This document shows, piece after piece, positions 18,516 to 28,300 of a stretch of 56,063 bases of DNA. Each line of letters opens with the position of its first letter. Positions within the stretch are counted from its first letter, which is position 1. The stretch is from an uncultured Clostridia bacterium (GTDB lineage: Bacteria; Bacillota; Clostridia; TANB77; CAG-508). The position numbers and the translations under genes are program-made. The stretch spans positions 87,589-143,651 of the forward strand of contig CALXWM010000001.1 in NCBI GenBank assembly GCA_944392425.1, read 5' to 3'. The notes beneath the pieces are model-generated. The model ran no database searches. It was not told the origin of the DNA and was given only the letters and a program-made list of their open reading frames with translations.

Positions 18516-19130
18516 ATGTCTAGATGCATTAATATTTATTTTAAAAAAGATAGTATTGTACTTAAAATTAAAGAAGACGCAACAACTAACGAAATTTTAA
18601 CTGAGTTACAAGAAAAATTGCCGGATTTAAAAGACTTCTACAAAGACGAAAGGACTCCAATATTAGTTACTGGAAAAATTCTTAAAAGGTTTGAAATTGA
18701 CAATATACAAAAAATGATTCAAAGCATAATAAAGGTAAAAGTTGATTTTGACAGTCCTAAAACATTGGGACTTCATGATATAAAAAGAACTTTTAGAAAA
18801 GACATACAAATATCTGAAACTAAGTTTTATAAAGGTTCTATAAGATCAGGCCAAAGACTAGAATTTGAAGGAAGCATAGTTATAATTGGCGACGTAAATG
18901 ATGGTGCAGAAGTAATTGCAGAAGACAATATTGCTGTTGTTGGAAGCCTTAGAGGAATGGCACATGCAGGAGCTAAAGGAAATGAAAAAGCAATTATTGC
19001 AGCAAACATCATATTATCACCACAAATAAGAATTTCTAGTAAAATTTTAGAAAGAGACAGAAAAGACATAGAAAGAGAAAGCTTCACATATGCATACATA
19101 AACGATGATGGAATGATAGAAATGGAATAG
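18516..19130 (+). CDS. minC: septum site-determining protein MinC
   Basis: A 204-residue division inhibitor. The N-terminal domain (residues 1-95) would act on FtsZ. The C-terminal beta-helix domain carries the MinC signature 'GSIRSGQRLEFEGSIVIIGD', followed by VNDGAEVIAEDNIAVVGSL and RGMAHAGA (about residues 107-155), which dimerises and binds MinD. In most Firmicutes minD follows at once; here minC ends in nested repeats and the next gene is on the other strand, so MinD must be encoded elsewhere or be absent. It has its own promoter, separate from the mre cluster. Confidence 0.93.
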   Translation: MSRCINIYFKKDSIVLKIKEDATTNEILTELQEKLPDLKDFYKDERTPILVTGKILKRFEIDNIQKMIQSIIKVKVDFDSPKTLGLHDIKRTFRKDIQISETKFYKGSIRSGQRLEFEGSIVIIGDVNDGAEVIAEDNIAVVGSLRGMAHAGAKGNEKAIIAANIILSPQIRISSKILERDRKDIERESFTYAYINDDGMIEME

Positions 19131-19135
19131 TTTTT

Positions 19136-19365
19136 CAGTTGGAGACGGTCCTAAATCGAAAATTTAATAATATGCAATATAAATCACAATATACATTCTT
19201 TCTCATTTCACGGCAGAACCACTGCCGCACGTTTCACTTCGCTCCTACGTCGCCTGCGTTCAACTGAAATGTCAAGAACATATATTGTGATTCTTTAGAT
19301 AATTTAATGTTCAAAAAAGGGCGTCCCTAATTGAACTTTTTTCGATTTAGGACCGTCCCCAACTG
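19136..19365. repeat. outer inverted repeat enclosing foldback copy C
   Basis: Bases 19136-19162 and 19339-19365 form a 27-bp inverted repeat with one mismatch (GACGGTCCTAAATCGAAAA on the left arm). It starts 5 bases after the minC stop and encloses copy C. A second small hairpin, GTTCAA with TTGAAC, lies inside the right arm near 19309-19336. Repeats with the GGACGGTCC theme are common in Clostridia; this is one such, with another repeat family nested in it. Confidence 0.8.
19182..19292. repeat. foldback element, copy C
   Basis: Ends AATCACAATATA (19182-19193) and TATATTGTGATT (19281-19292), matching copy A ends, with a different GC-rich core that contains CGGCAG-AACCA-CTGCCG. It keeps the inner TTTCA/TGAAATG boxes also found in A and B. 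Confidence 0.8.
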
Positions 19366-19527
19366 AAAATTAATTTAATAATAGCAGTAATAATGCGATG
19401 TAAAGGAACTTATCCTTTACATCTTCTTTATATAAAATAAAGAGAATAAGCATTATTAAAAGGTCATCTGTATGCAATTTAAAACCAAATATGTTTATTA
19501 CCCCATCATCATCTACTGGAAACAAAT

Positions 19528-20148
19528 TCAATTCTTATCACCACCAAACAAGTCAAAAGCTTGTGTTATTTTTCCCATCTTAATCAGTTTAATATATTCA
19601 TCTACTTTTTCCTTTTTTTCATTACGCAAATAAGGCTTTAGCGACATTAACAACTTAGACATGTCGTCATCATTATTAAAGGATTTCATCTTAGACATTA
19701 CGCCTTGAAGTTTCATCATTGTTTCAATATCTATATTAGGAAAATCTAAGCTTCCTTCATTGCTGTTTTGACTTGAATTTTGACTATTTGAGTGATTATT
19801 ATTGCTAGTATTGCTATTGTTGTTATTACCCCTTTGAGAATAAGTAGAAGAATACTTATTATAATTGTTTTGATTATTATAATTATTTTGATTATTGTAA
19901 TTATTAGAATTACTATAATTGCTATGATTATTGTAATTGTTAGAATTGCCATAATTGTTTTGACTATTGTAATTGCTATGATTATTATTGTAGTTATTAG
20001 CATTATTATGGCTATTTTGATTATTTATATTATTTGTTCCATTATTTTGCATATTTTTAACAAGACTTTTCAATTCATCAGGAATCTGATTATTGTTAAT
20101 CATTTCTTGAGCTTTTTTTATCATATTAGCCATATCATTATCATTCAT
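19528..20148 (-). CDS. Asn-rich prion-like low-complexity protein
   Basis: About 206 residues, family not recognised. Three parts: a short helical start (MNDNDMANMIKKAQEMINNNQIPDELKSLV...), a central stretch of about 100 residues made almost only of Asn, Tyr, Ser, Gln and His (NNYNNQNNYNNQ repeats), and a C-terminal part with LMSLKPYLRNEKKEKVDEYIKL. The last block resembles a short LKPYLR-type module in small clostridial proteins, which I cannot name. The start at 20148 is preferred to an ATG at 20169 because GGAGG lies between them. The Q/N-rich centre is the composition of prion-like domains that phase-separate or aggregate. Whether this one does is inference. Confidence 0.7.
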   Translation of the reverse strand: MNDNDMANMIKKAQEMINNNQIPDELKSLVKNMQNNGTNNINNQNSHNNANNYNNNHSNYNSQNNYGNSNNYNNHSNYSNSNNYNNQNNYNNQNNYNKYSSTYSQRGNNNNSNTSNNNHSNSQNSSQNSNEGSLDFPNIDIETMMKLQGVMSKMKSFNNDDDMSKLLMSLKPYLRNEKKEKVDEYIKLIKMGKITQAFDLFGGDKN

Positions 20149-20474
20149 AGTTAAGCCTCCATTATACAAATATTACAATCAAAATCTCTTACGCAAACTT
20201 AATATATAACTATAATATTATATGCAACAGCTTGGGATTTGTTACAATTTTGTAAAGAAAATTTAATAAAAAAGCTGTGAAAACGGCTTCCGTATGCGGA
20301 AAAAATAAATAGAATTAAAATTTTCAAAATGAATTATTGATATTAATTGAAAGAAAGGTTAATATATGAAAGAATATTAATATAAATTAATAAAAAATAT
20401 GTTAAAAACCTTGAAAAATAGCAAAAAAGAAGGTATAATTAAGTTATGTTAATTTAAAAATTAGGAGGGTTACT
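20149..20474. other. divergent intergenic region
   Basis: 326 bases between the minus-strand Asn-rich gene and the first giant surface gene. It holds the promoter of the latter at 20411-20439, a small hairpin TTCCG-TATG-CGGAA (near 20289-20302), and a TATAAT-like hexamer for the minus-strand gene near 20216-20222. I see no further gene. Confidence 0.5.
20411..20439 (+). promoter_or_regulatory. sigma-A promoter of the giant surface protein pair
   Basis: TTGAAA (20411-20416), 17 bp, TATAAT (20434-20439), with RBS AGGAGGG before the start at 20475. Confidence 0.8.
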
Positions 20475-23400
20475 ATGCAAAAAATATTGAGCAAAGCTAT
20501 AGCCATTATGTTGATTGCAATTTTAGTTGGATTTAATTGCATTACAACAGGCGTATATGCAGCAAATATCATTGAACAAAACAATGAAACATCTGAAGAA
20601 AATATTACTTTTGATGTAAAACTAGGAAATGAAAGTTCACATGAAGGATATGAGTACACAGCAGACATAGATTCTACTGACACAAACTTATATCTTAATA
20701 TTGGTGTGAAAAATACAGGATATTTAAAAAATATTGCAATAAACCTAGAAAATTCAAATTTCAAAATTGATTATTCAAAAGTAAATAATGATCAAATTAA
20801 AAACATAACAGATTATACTGTAGAGCTAAATCAAATAGCTACTAACAGAACAGTAGAACTAGTAATACCAATCATACCAACAATGAATGATAGTATTGCA
20901 ATAGATGAACTTGGTAAAGACAGTACAATTAAATTTTTAGCTACTTACATAAATGAAGACAACAAAGAAAAATCTATCGAAAAAGATATGACAGTTCACC
21001 TTAACTGGACAACAGCTGAAGAAAATTTGGTTGGAGAATTAAGCCAAGATGTAATTAGATATTTAAATTATAATGGCAAGACTATGTTAAGCTTTTTATT
21101 AAGTGATGGCTTAAAAGATTCTAAATTACCAGTAAGTTCAAAACAAATACAAGTAAAAGTACCTACAGTAAATTCTTTAAACCCTGAAGAAGTTATAGTA
21201 ACCGCAATAGATACACTTGCTACAAATGGTAAAGCAGATGGGGTTAATTTTACTACAGATAACTATACATACGATAGTCAAACAGGTATGCTTACAATAA
21301 ATGTTTCTAACCCAGCAAATGAACAAGGTATGGTAGCTTGGAATAAAGGAAGTCAAGACAGGTTTGTTATTACATATATATATGGTACAAATACAAATGA
21401 AGAGGCAATAGATGTTCATACAGAAGTAACAACTAATACAACATTATTAAATGGACAAGTTATTACTGTAAACATGGAAACAAAGGATTACAGCTTGGAT
21501 TCAAAAATTGGTGACATAGCAACAGTTGAAGTTGTACCACAAGAGGCTACAATAAATAAAGGATATATGTATTCAAACAAAGATAAACAAGATGGTCAAA
21601 TCGAAACAGAGTTTAGCGAAAAATATAGAATAAATATAGGATTGGCAGAAGCACTTAATGAAGTTACTGTTAAAGAAAATGGAGATTTCTTAGGAGAAGT
21701 TAATGCAAGCAATTATATTTATGATAAAAAAGTTGGCGTTACAAAGGATGAACTTACAAAAGTTTTAGGTGAAGATGGATATATTAATGTTTTAACATCA
21801 GACGGAACAACAATTGGAACATTAAATAAAGATACATTAGAATTAGACATTAATAATTCAAATATAACTTTTGTTACAAGCAAACCTCAAACTGAAGGAG
21901 AGATAAATTTAAATATAACAAAGGCTATTAAAGGAAATTTAGATTATACAAAAAGTCAAATTTCTAGTTTTAAAACATTATCTACAAAAGTACAAATAAA
22001 TAATGAATCAGTTGGAGAGATTTCTTTAGAAGAACCAACTTCAAAAGTAAATATGGAAATAAGCAATAATAATTTATCTACAGTTGTAACAAATGAAAAT
22101 GTTGTAATGAATATCACATTAGAAAGAGATGATATAACAGATAATTTATTTGCTAATCCAGAACTTAATATTACATTCCCAGAAGAAGTTACAAATATAG
22201 TAGCAAAAGATGCTACATTATTATATGAAGATGAATTAGTAAGTGAAAACTTAAATGTAAATGGAAGAACAATAAATCTTAAATTAGATGGAGTTCAAAC
22301 AAAATATAGTTCTCAATCCACTTCAAAAGGAACAGTTATTAGATTAGTTTTAGATTTAACATTAAATAATTTAAGTCCAAGTAAGCAAACTAATATATCA
22401 CTTTCATATACTAACGATAATGATAACTATGTAAATATTGCAAAAGAAGCAAATACAAACACAGTAGAGTTGCCTGTAAATGTAGTTGCTCCTACTGGAT
22501 TTGTAACAACTCAAAGTATTTGGGGTTATAATGGAGATGAAAAAGTAACTGCTCAAGAAGAAGAAGTTATAGGAAAATTACCAGTATTATCATCTGAAAA
22601 GACTGCAACAATTTCAGGAACAATTGTAAACAATTTAGGGAAAGATGCTGAAGGGTTGAAGATTCTTGGAAGGATACCTTTTAAGGGTAATAAACAAGTT
22701 GATGGAAGCAGTGATTTAGATTCAACATTTGATACAACACTTGCAGGAGAAGTAACAGTAGAAAATTTGGATGCTACAATTTACTACTCTGCAAATGGAG
22801 AAGCAACAACGGATTTAGAAGACCAGTCAAATGGATGGAATACTGAATATACTCAAGATGCTAAATCATATATGATAGTATCAAATGGAAATGTAACAAA
22901 TGCTGCAACATTTAATTTTAGTTACAATGTAAAAATCCCTGCAAATATAGATTATGCAAATGTTACTAAAGCAGTATATGGAGTATACTACAATAATAAT
23001 GCTGAAGAAGGAAATAAACAAAATGTAGTTTTAGCAGGTGCAGTAGGAATAAAGACAGAAGATATACCTGTATTAGAAACAACAATTAGAGTAGTAGATA
23101 GAAATAATGGAGAAGAAATCCAAGAAGGCGGAATGGCTAAAGCTGGAACATATATTAAATGTATAGTGAAAGTACAAAATACAGGAAAAGAAACAGCTAA
23201 AAATGTTAAAGGAAAAATAGATATTCCATCAGGCTGTACAGTAATAGAAAATGAAAATAATTTTGATATTCCAAAAAGTGAATCTAAGCAAGAAACACTA
23301 GAGTTTGGAGATATAGAACCTGGAAAAGAATCAACATGTGAAATTGAGATGCTTGTTCAAGTTGGATTGATTGAAGAAACAGATTTATCATTAAAGGCTG

Positions 23401-25304
23401 AGGTTAATGCAGACAATATAAATGGAACTAGCGTATCTGTATTTAATATGAAATCTACAGATGGAACTGTTAATTTAGAACTTTATTCTGATGAATCATC
23501 AAATAGGGTTGATTCTAATGAAGAATTTAATAACAGATTAGTGATTAAAAACTATTCTGATTATGAAAAAAGAAATTTAGCAGTTACTATTAAAATTCCA
23601 GAAGAATTAGAATATGTATCAGGAGATGATAATGGAAAGTATAACAAGGATTCTAATACACTGACTTATTCTATTGATTCTGTAGAAAAATGGGGAATAG
23701 AGAGTATTAGTTTTAAATTAAGAGTAAAAGAAGTAGAAGGATACAGTAGAAAAATTACAATGCAAGCATCAGCAACGTTTGATAATGTAATAATTAAGGA
23801 TGATCAATCTGAAGATATACAAAAAGATGATTCTAGTTCTAATAGCATATACTTTGAATTAGGAAATATTAACTATAATGTTAGTTACACATCAAATATT
23901 AGTGATAATGAAATTTTAGATACAGATGAGTTAGAATATTACATAGAAATGAAAAATGAATCAAATAAAGATATAATTGTAAATATTTCGGATATTTTAC
24001 CAGAAGCTTTATACTGTAAAGAATATGAAATTGTTAATGGAAATAATAAATATTCTAAAGAACAAGTTACTAATTCAGTTTCAATGGAAGAAACTATAAA
24101 AGCTGGGGAATCTTTAAAATTAACTATAAAAGCAAAAGCATATACCCTTCCAAAAGGTGAAAGTACAAATATAGAAAATAAACCTATAGTTACTATTAAT
24201 GGAACAAGTATAGAATTAACTCCAATAAGTCATAAAATAAATGGAACAGGTATTTATAATTCTGGTGATGAAGATAATGGAGATAATACAGTTTCAGGAA
24301 CATATAGAATAAGTGGTGTTGCATGGAAAGACGAGAATAAAGATGGTAAAAAGGAAGAGACAGAGCAAAGATTATCAGGAATAAATGTTATTCTTTATAG
24401 TAAAGATGGAAATTTAGTGTTTGATGCAAATGGCACACAGATAAAAGCTACAACAGATGAAGAAGGAAAATATGTTCTTGCTAATGTACCTACTGGAGAA
24501 TATATTGTTATAGCAGAATATGATACCTCAGAATACTTATTAACTGATTATAGAAAAGATGGATTATCAAACAGTGAAAATTCAGATTTCGTAGAAGCAA
24601 CACTTGATGGAAAACCAGTAGCTGCAACAAATATATTTACAATATCTAATGCAAATTTCTATAATACAGATATAGGATTAAAAGAAAGAGAAGAATTTGA
24701 TTTAAAATTAGAAAAAACAGTATCTAAAGTAACTGTAACAAATACAAAATTAGATACAAAAGAGTATGAATATAACTCTAAATTTGCAATGGTAAGTTTA
24801 CTTAATACATATGTTGAATATTCGACTGTTTTAATCGAATATAAAATTGATATTACTAATGAAGGAAAAATAGCAAGTTATGCAAAAGAAATTGTGGATT
24901 ATTTACCAGAAGGAATGGCTTTTAGCTCAGATTTAAATAATAATTGGTATTTAGGATCTGACGGAAACGCTTACAATGCATCTTTGGCTAATAGCATAAT
25001 AAACCCAGGAGAAACAAAATCAATTACTCTTGTTTTAACAAGAAAAATGACTGGAGAGAATACAGGAACAGTTGTAAATACAGCTGAAATTTCTAAAGCA
25101 TATAATGAATATGGAATAGAAGATGGAGATTCTATGCCAGGAAATAAGAAAGATGACGAAGACGATATATCAACAGCTACAACATTACTTGCAATGAGTA
25201 CAGGTAAAGAGATAGCTTCATTTATAGGAATTACATTGGGAATTATTTCTATAGTAGTATTATCTGTTTATTTAATAAAAAAATTTATAATAAAAAAAAT
25301 ATAG
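20475..25304 (+). CDS. giant surface protein with DUF11/SdrD-B-like domains, membrane-anchored
   Basis: A 1609-residue exported protein. Signal peptide at residues 1-33 ending in GVYAAN. The long body is beta-rich with repeated extracellular modules: DUF11-type conserved-repeat sequences (VKNTGYLKNIAINLE, VQNTGKETAKNVKGKIDIPSGC, EIVDYLPEGMAFSSDLNN). Near residue 1275 is an SdrD-B/Cna-B-like domain ('ISGVAWKDENKDGKKEETE', then GINVILYSKDG and DEEGKYVLANVPTGEY). The C-terminus is one hydrophobic helix plus a basic tail (LIKKFIIKKI). I find no LPXTG in front of that helix, so it is probably anchored by the helix itself. It precedes a still larger gene by 13 bp. Likely a surface stalk or adhesin; ligand unknown. 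Confidence 0.8.
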   Translation: MQKILSKAIAIMLIAILVGFNCITTGVYAANIIEQNNETSEENITFDVKLGNESSHEGYEYTADIDSTDTNLYLNIGVKNTGYLKNIAINLENSNFKIDYSKVNNDQIKNITDYTVELNQIATNRTVELVIPIIPTMNDSIAIDELGKDSTIKFLATYINEDNKEKSIEKDMTVHLNWTTAEENLVGELSQDVIRYLNYNGKTMLSFLLSDGLKDSKLPVSSKQIQVKVPTVNSLNPEEVIVTAIDTLATNGKADGVNFTTDNYTYDSQTGMLTINVSNPANEQGMVAWNKGSQDRFVITYIYGTNTNEEAIDVHTEVTTNTTLLNGQVITVNMETKDYSLDSKIGDIATVEVVPQEATINKGYMYSNKDKQDGQIETEFSEKYRINIGLAEALNEVTVKENGDFLGEVNASNYIYDKKVGVTKDELTKVLGEDGYINVLTSDGTTIGTLNKDTLELDINNSNITFVTSKPQTEGEINLNITKAIKGNLDYTKSQISSFKTLSTKVQINNESVGEISLEEPTSKVNMEISNNNLSTVVTNENVVMNITLERDDITDNLFANPELNITFPEEVTNIVAKDATLLYEDELVSENLNVNGRTINLKLDGVQTKYSSQSTSKGTVIRLVLDLTLNNLSPSKQTNISLSYTNDNDNYVNIAKEANTNTVELPVNVVAPTGFVTTQSIWGYNGDEKVTAQEEEVIGKLPVLSSEKTATISGTIVNNLGKDAEGLKILGRIPFKGNKQVDGSSDLDSTFDTTLAGEVTVENLDATIYYSANGEATTDLEDQSNGWNTEYTQDAKSYMIVSNGNVTNAATFNFSYNVKIPANIDYANVTKAVYGVYYNNNAEEGNKQNVVLAGAVGIKTEDIPVLETTIRVVDRNNGEEIQEGGMAKAGTYIKCIVKVQNTGKETAKNVKGKIDIPSGCTVIENENNFDIPKSESKQETLEFGDIEPGKESTCEIEMLVQVGLIEETDLSLKAEVNADNINGTSVSVFNMKSTDGTVNLELYSDESSNRVDSNEEFNNRLVIKNYSDYEKRNLAVTIKIPEELEYVSGDDNGKYNKDSNTLTYSIDSVEKWGIESISFKLRVKEVEGYSRKITMQASATFDNVIIKDDQSEDIQKDDSSSNSIYFELGNINYNVSYTSNISDNEILDTDELEYYIEMKNESNKDIIVNISDILPEALYCKEYEIVNGNNKYSKEQVTNSVSMEETIKAGESLKLTIKAKAYTLPKGESTNIENKPIVTINGTSIELTPISHKINGTGIYNSGDEDNGDNTVSGTYRISGVAWKDENKDGKKEETEQRLSGINVILYSKDGNLVFDANGTQIKATTDEEGKYVLANVPTGEYIVIAEYDTSEYLLTDYRKDGLSNSENSDFVEATLDGKPVAATNIFTISNANFYNTDIGLKEREEFDLKLEKTVSKVTVTNTKLDTKEYEYNSKFAMVSLLNTYVEYSTVLIEYKIDITNEGKIASYAKEIVDYLPEGMAFSSDLNNNWYLGSDGNAYNASLANSIINPGETKSITLVLTRKMTGENTGTVVNTAEISKAYNEYGIEDGDSMPGNKKDDEDDISTATTLLAMSTGKEIASFIGITLGIISIVVLSVYLIKKFIIKKI

Positions 25305-25317
25305 AAAGGAGGAGACC

Positions 25318-28300
25318 ATGATAAATATTAAAAGAGGTAACATAATTAAGATAATTTCAATGTTATTGTTTGTAGGCATTATTGCAATATCTTTTATACT
25401 GACAAGTTTTTATAGTTTTACTAAAACTGATGTTGAAGATATATCTTTAAATGCTGGTGGATCTGTAATTCTAGGAAATATAGATGGATGTAATACTTAT
25501 GAACTATACACTATGCCATCTTCAGATGGAAGAGTATATTATTGTGGGAATCCACTAGAGTCTTCAGCAAGAAGAGTAACAAATTCTAAACAAACAGATA
25601 AATATCCAGTTATTATGGACGGAGGATATGCGGCATCTAGACAAGAAACAACATATAACTTAATTAAATCTGGAAAAATTGCTCAAAGTATTGCATATGC
25701 AAAATGGCAGGGTGCAAGTAATTCTGAGTTACAAAATATAATTTGGGCTTCATGGCAATGGAGTAGTTATGCACCTAATTGTTTAACCGGTAATGATGGA
25801 TTGGCATTAAGTGTTAATTCTGCTGGAGTACAAGGAAGATCTCAAAGATTTGCCAATTTTATTTACAGAGCATTAGAAAATGAAAATACATTTAATTATA
25901 CATATGAACCAACAGAAGAAGACTCGAAAGATATAAAAGTAATGATAGACCAAAAAGCAACTACTTATACAGTAGGACCATATAAACTAGATTTTTCAAC
26001 AAGTACTCAAACTACTCTTGATGGACAAATGGCCTTAGGAGATTTAGTTTATGACGAAATAGTAAATAATTATAGTGGAAAATTTATTTGGGGACAAGTT
26101 ACAGCAGATATAACAGATGAAAATGGTGGAATAAATACTGATGTGGCAAATGTTGAAGTATTAGATGCTTCTGGAAATGTTATATCTACTAAATTTCCTA
26201 AATTTGGACAAGAATTTTATATAAGATATACATCATCAGATAAAATAAAAGAAATATGTCCAAATATATACATAAGTTTTGTACCGAAAATACAAGGGAC
26301 ATCAGAAACATATGAATCTTCTCAAGTTGAATATATTATACATGATGACTATTCTGGACAAGTATTAAAACCGGTTATGAGATCATATAACTATTTATAT
26401 ATGGATAATATAGATGGATTTGTTGATTTAAATAAATTTAATTTTGGAGAATACCAAAATTATGAGAATACTTTAAACGATATGAAAAATTTTGTTGAAA
26501 ATGGTTTAACCAATGTTGCAATTGCAGCTGGATATCCAATTTCGGATTTGACATTGGATATTGGTACAAAGGGAAATGGGTACCATTTGGGAATCTATAC
26601 TATAAATGGAGGACAATTTTATGAAGGAAGCGCAATGATAGTAACAGGAAAAGATAATGCTGGTTCAATTACAGAATATCACATTAGAGAAATTGATGGT
26701 AGAGAATGGTGGACAGAAAGTATACCAGATGGATTTAGTGGAACAATTTTAGAAACTAGAACACGTAATAAATATAAAGATTTTGCTATGTTTCAAGTAG
26801 GATTTGGGGGTGGTTTCAGTCACAGAGAAGAAAGTGATGAATATTTTGATGGTGAAAGTCCAAGTGAATCGGCATATGATAAATTAATAAAATGGCTAGA
26901 AGAAAATATAAGAAGAGCGATAGTTTTTGATAAAGATTATCCAAAAATAACAGAACAGAATAAATATTTACAATCTGCAGTAGCTGTTACAATTACACCG
27001 CCTACTGTACCAGGAAATCCCGTTCCTCCTGTAACACCAAGTAAAAACGTTATAGAAATAAAATTCCCTGGCAGAATTATTAATATGTATTTAGGTGGTT
27101 ATGTTTGGGAAGACTTAGGTTTTACGAAGGAAAGTGTAATTAATGGTAGATTTGATAGCGATGAGAGTAAATATGCAGGAATCCAAGTTAAATTACATGA
27201 TAACAACACTGGACAAGTAGTTGCAACAACAACTACAGACTCAAATGGTGCATATGGCTTTAAAGATTTACATCCAATGCATAAATATTATGTTGAATTT
27301 ACATATAATGGGCAAATATATCAGCACACATATTATAAGGATGATTTATCTGGAGGATATTCAACAGCCCAAGAGAAAGATTCTGATAGAGAATCTTTGA
27401 ATCAAAGATTTGAAACTATTGATTCTACACCTAATAATTATGAAACAAATAAAGCATATGGATTATACATAAGAATACAGGCTAGTGATGGAACATATAT
27501 ACCATATAATCCTAGTGTTTATGCAGATGGACAAAATGCAGGTGCACTTAGATTTTGTGACGTATTCGAAATATTTAGACAATTAAATGTAAATTCAAAA
27601 AATATAAATAATAGTAACCATGAGACTATGAATAGCACATATAATACATTAAATTATGAAAGGTCTTATTCGGATACAGAACAAAGTTTTAAGAATAAGA
27701 TTCAAGAAATTGCTAGAAATAGTGGAAAAACGATTTCAGATAGTGAATTAAATAGTATATGGACTTTTATAAATCATTGTTTAATAAGTGCTTATACTAC
27801 AAATTATCCAAAAGAAGATAGATTTGTGCTTGATGATGTAGATAATCCTCAAGATGGTAATGTAATAGGTTATCCATATTTATATAATTCTAAATCTGAT
27901 CAAAGTAGAAATGTTGATTTTGGTATAAACCAAAGAGATACAGCTGATTTAGCACTTCAAAAAGACGTATATAAAGCAACTGTTAGGGTAAACGGTAAAA
28001 CTCAAACATACATGTACAACAATAAAGATTCTTATATTGATGAAAACGGAAATTGGGATATACCAATAAGAGTTGCCGACCAAGCATATAGTGGACTATA
28101 TAATGGTGTAACAAGATATACTAGAGAAATACGTAAATCAGAGTACTTATATGATGGAACTATATACAGTTCAGGAGGAACAGATGCAAGAGACTTAAAG
28201 GTATATGTTACATATAGAATTGTAGTTAGAAATCAATCACAAACTTTTGATACAACTGTAAATGAAATAGTTGACTATTTTGATACATCAGAATATATGT

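Noticed and set aside
19746..20154. Ile-rich open frames on both strands over the Asn-rich gene
   Set aside because: They are shifted readings of the AAT/TAT-rich repeat; only the minus-strand frame with RBS GGAGG gives coherent ends.
25200..25304. A sortase motif at the end of the 1609-residue surface protein
   Set aside because: The sequence before the terminal helix (LLAMSTGKE) lacks LPXTG or a close variant; only a hydrophobic anchor is supported.
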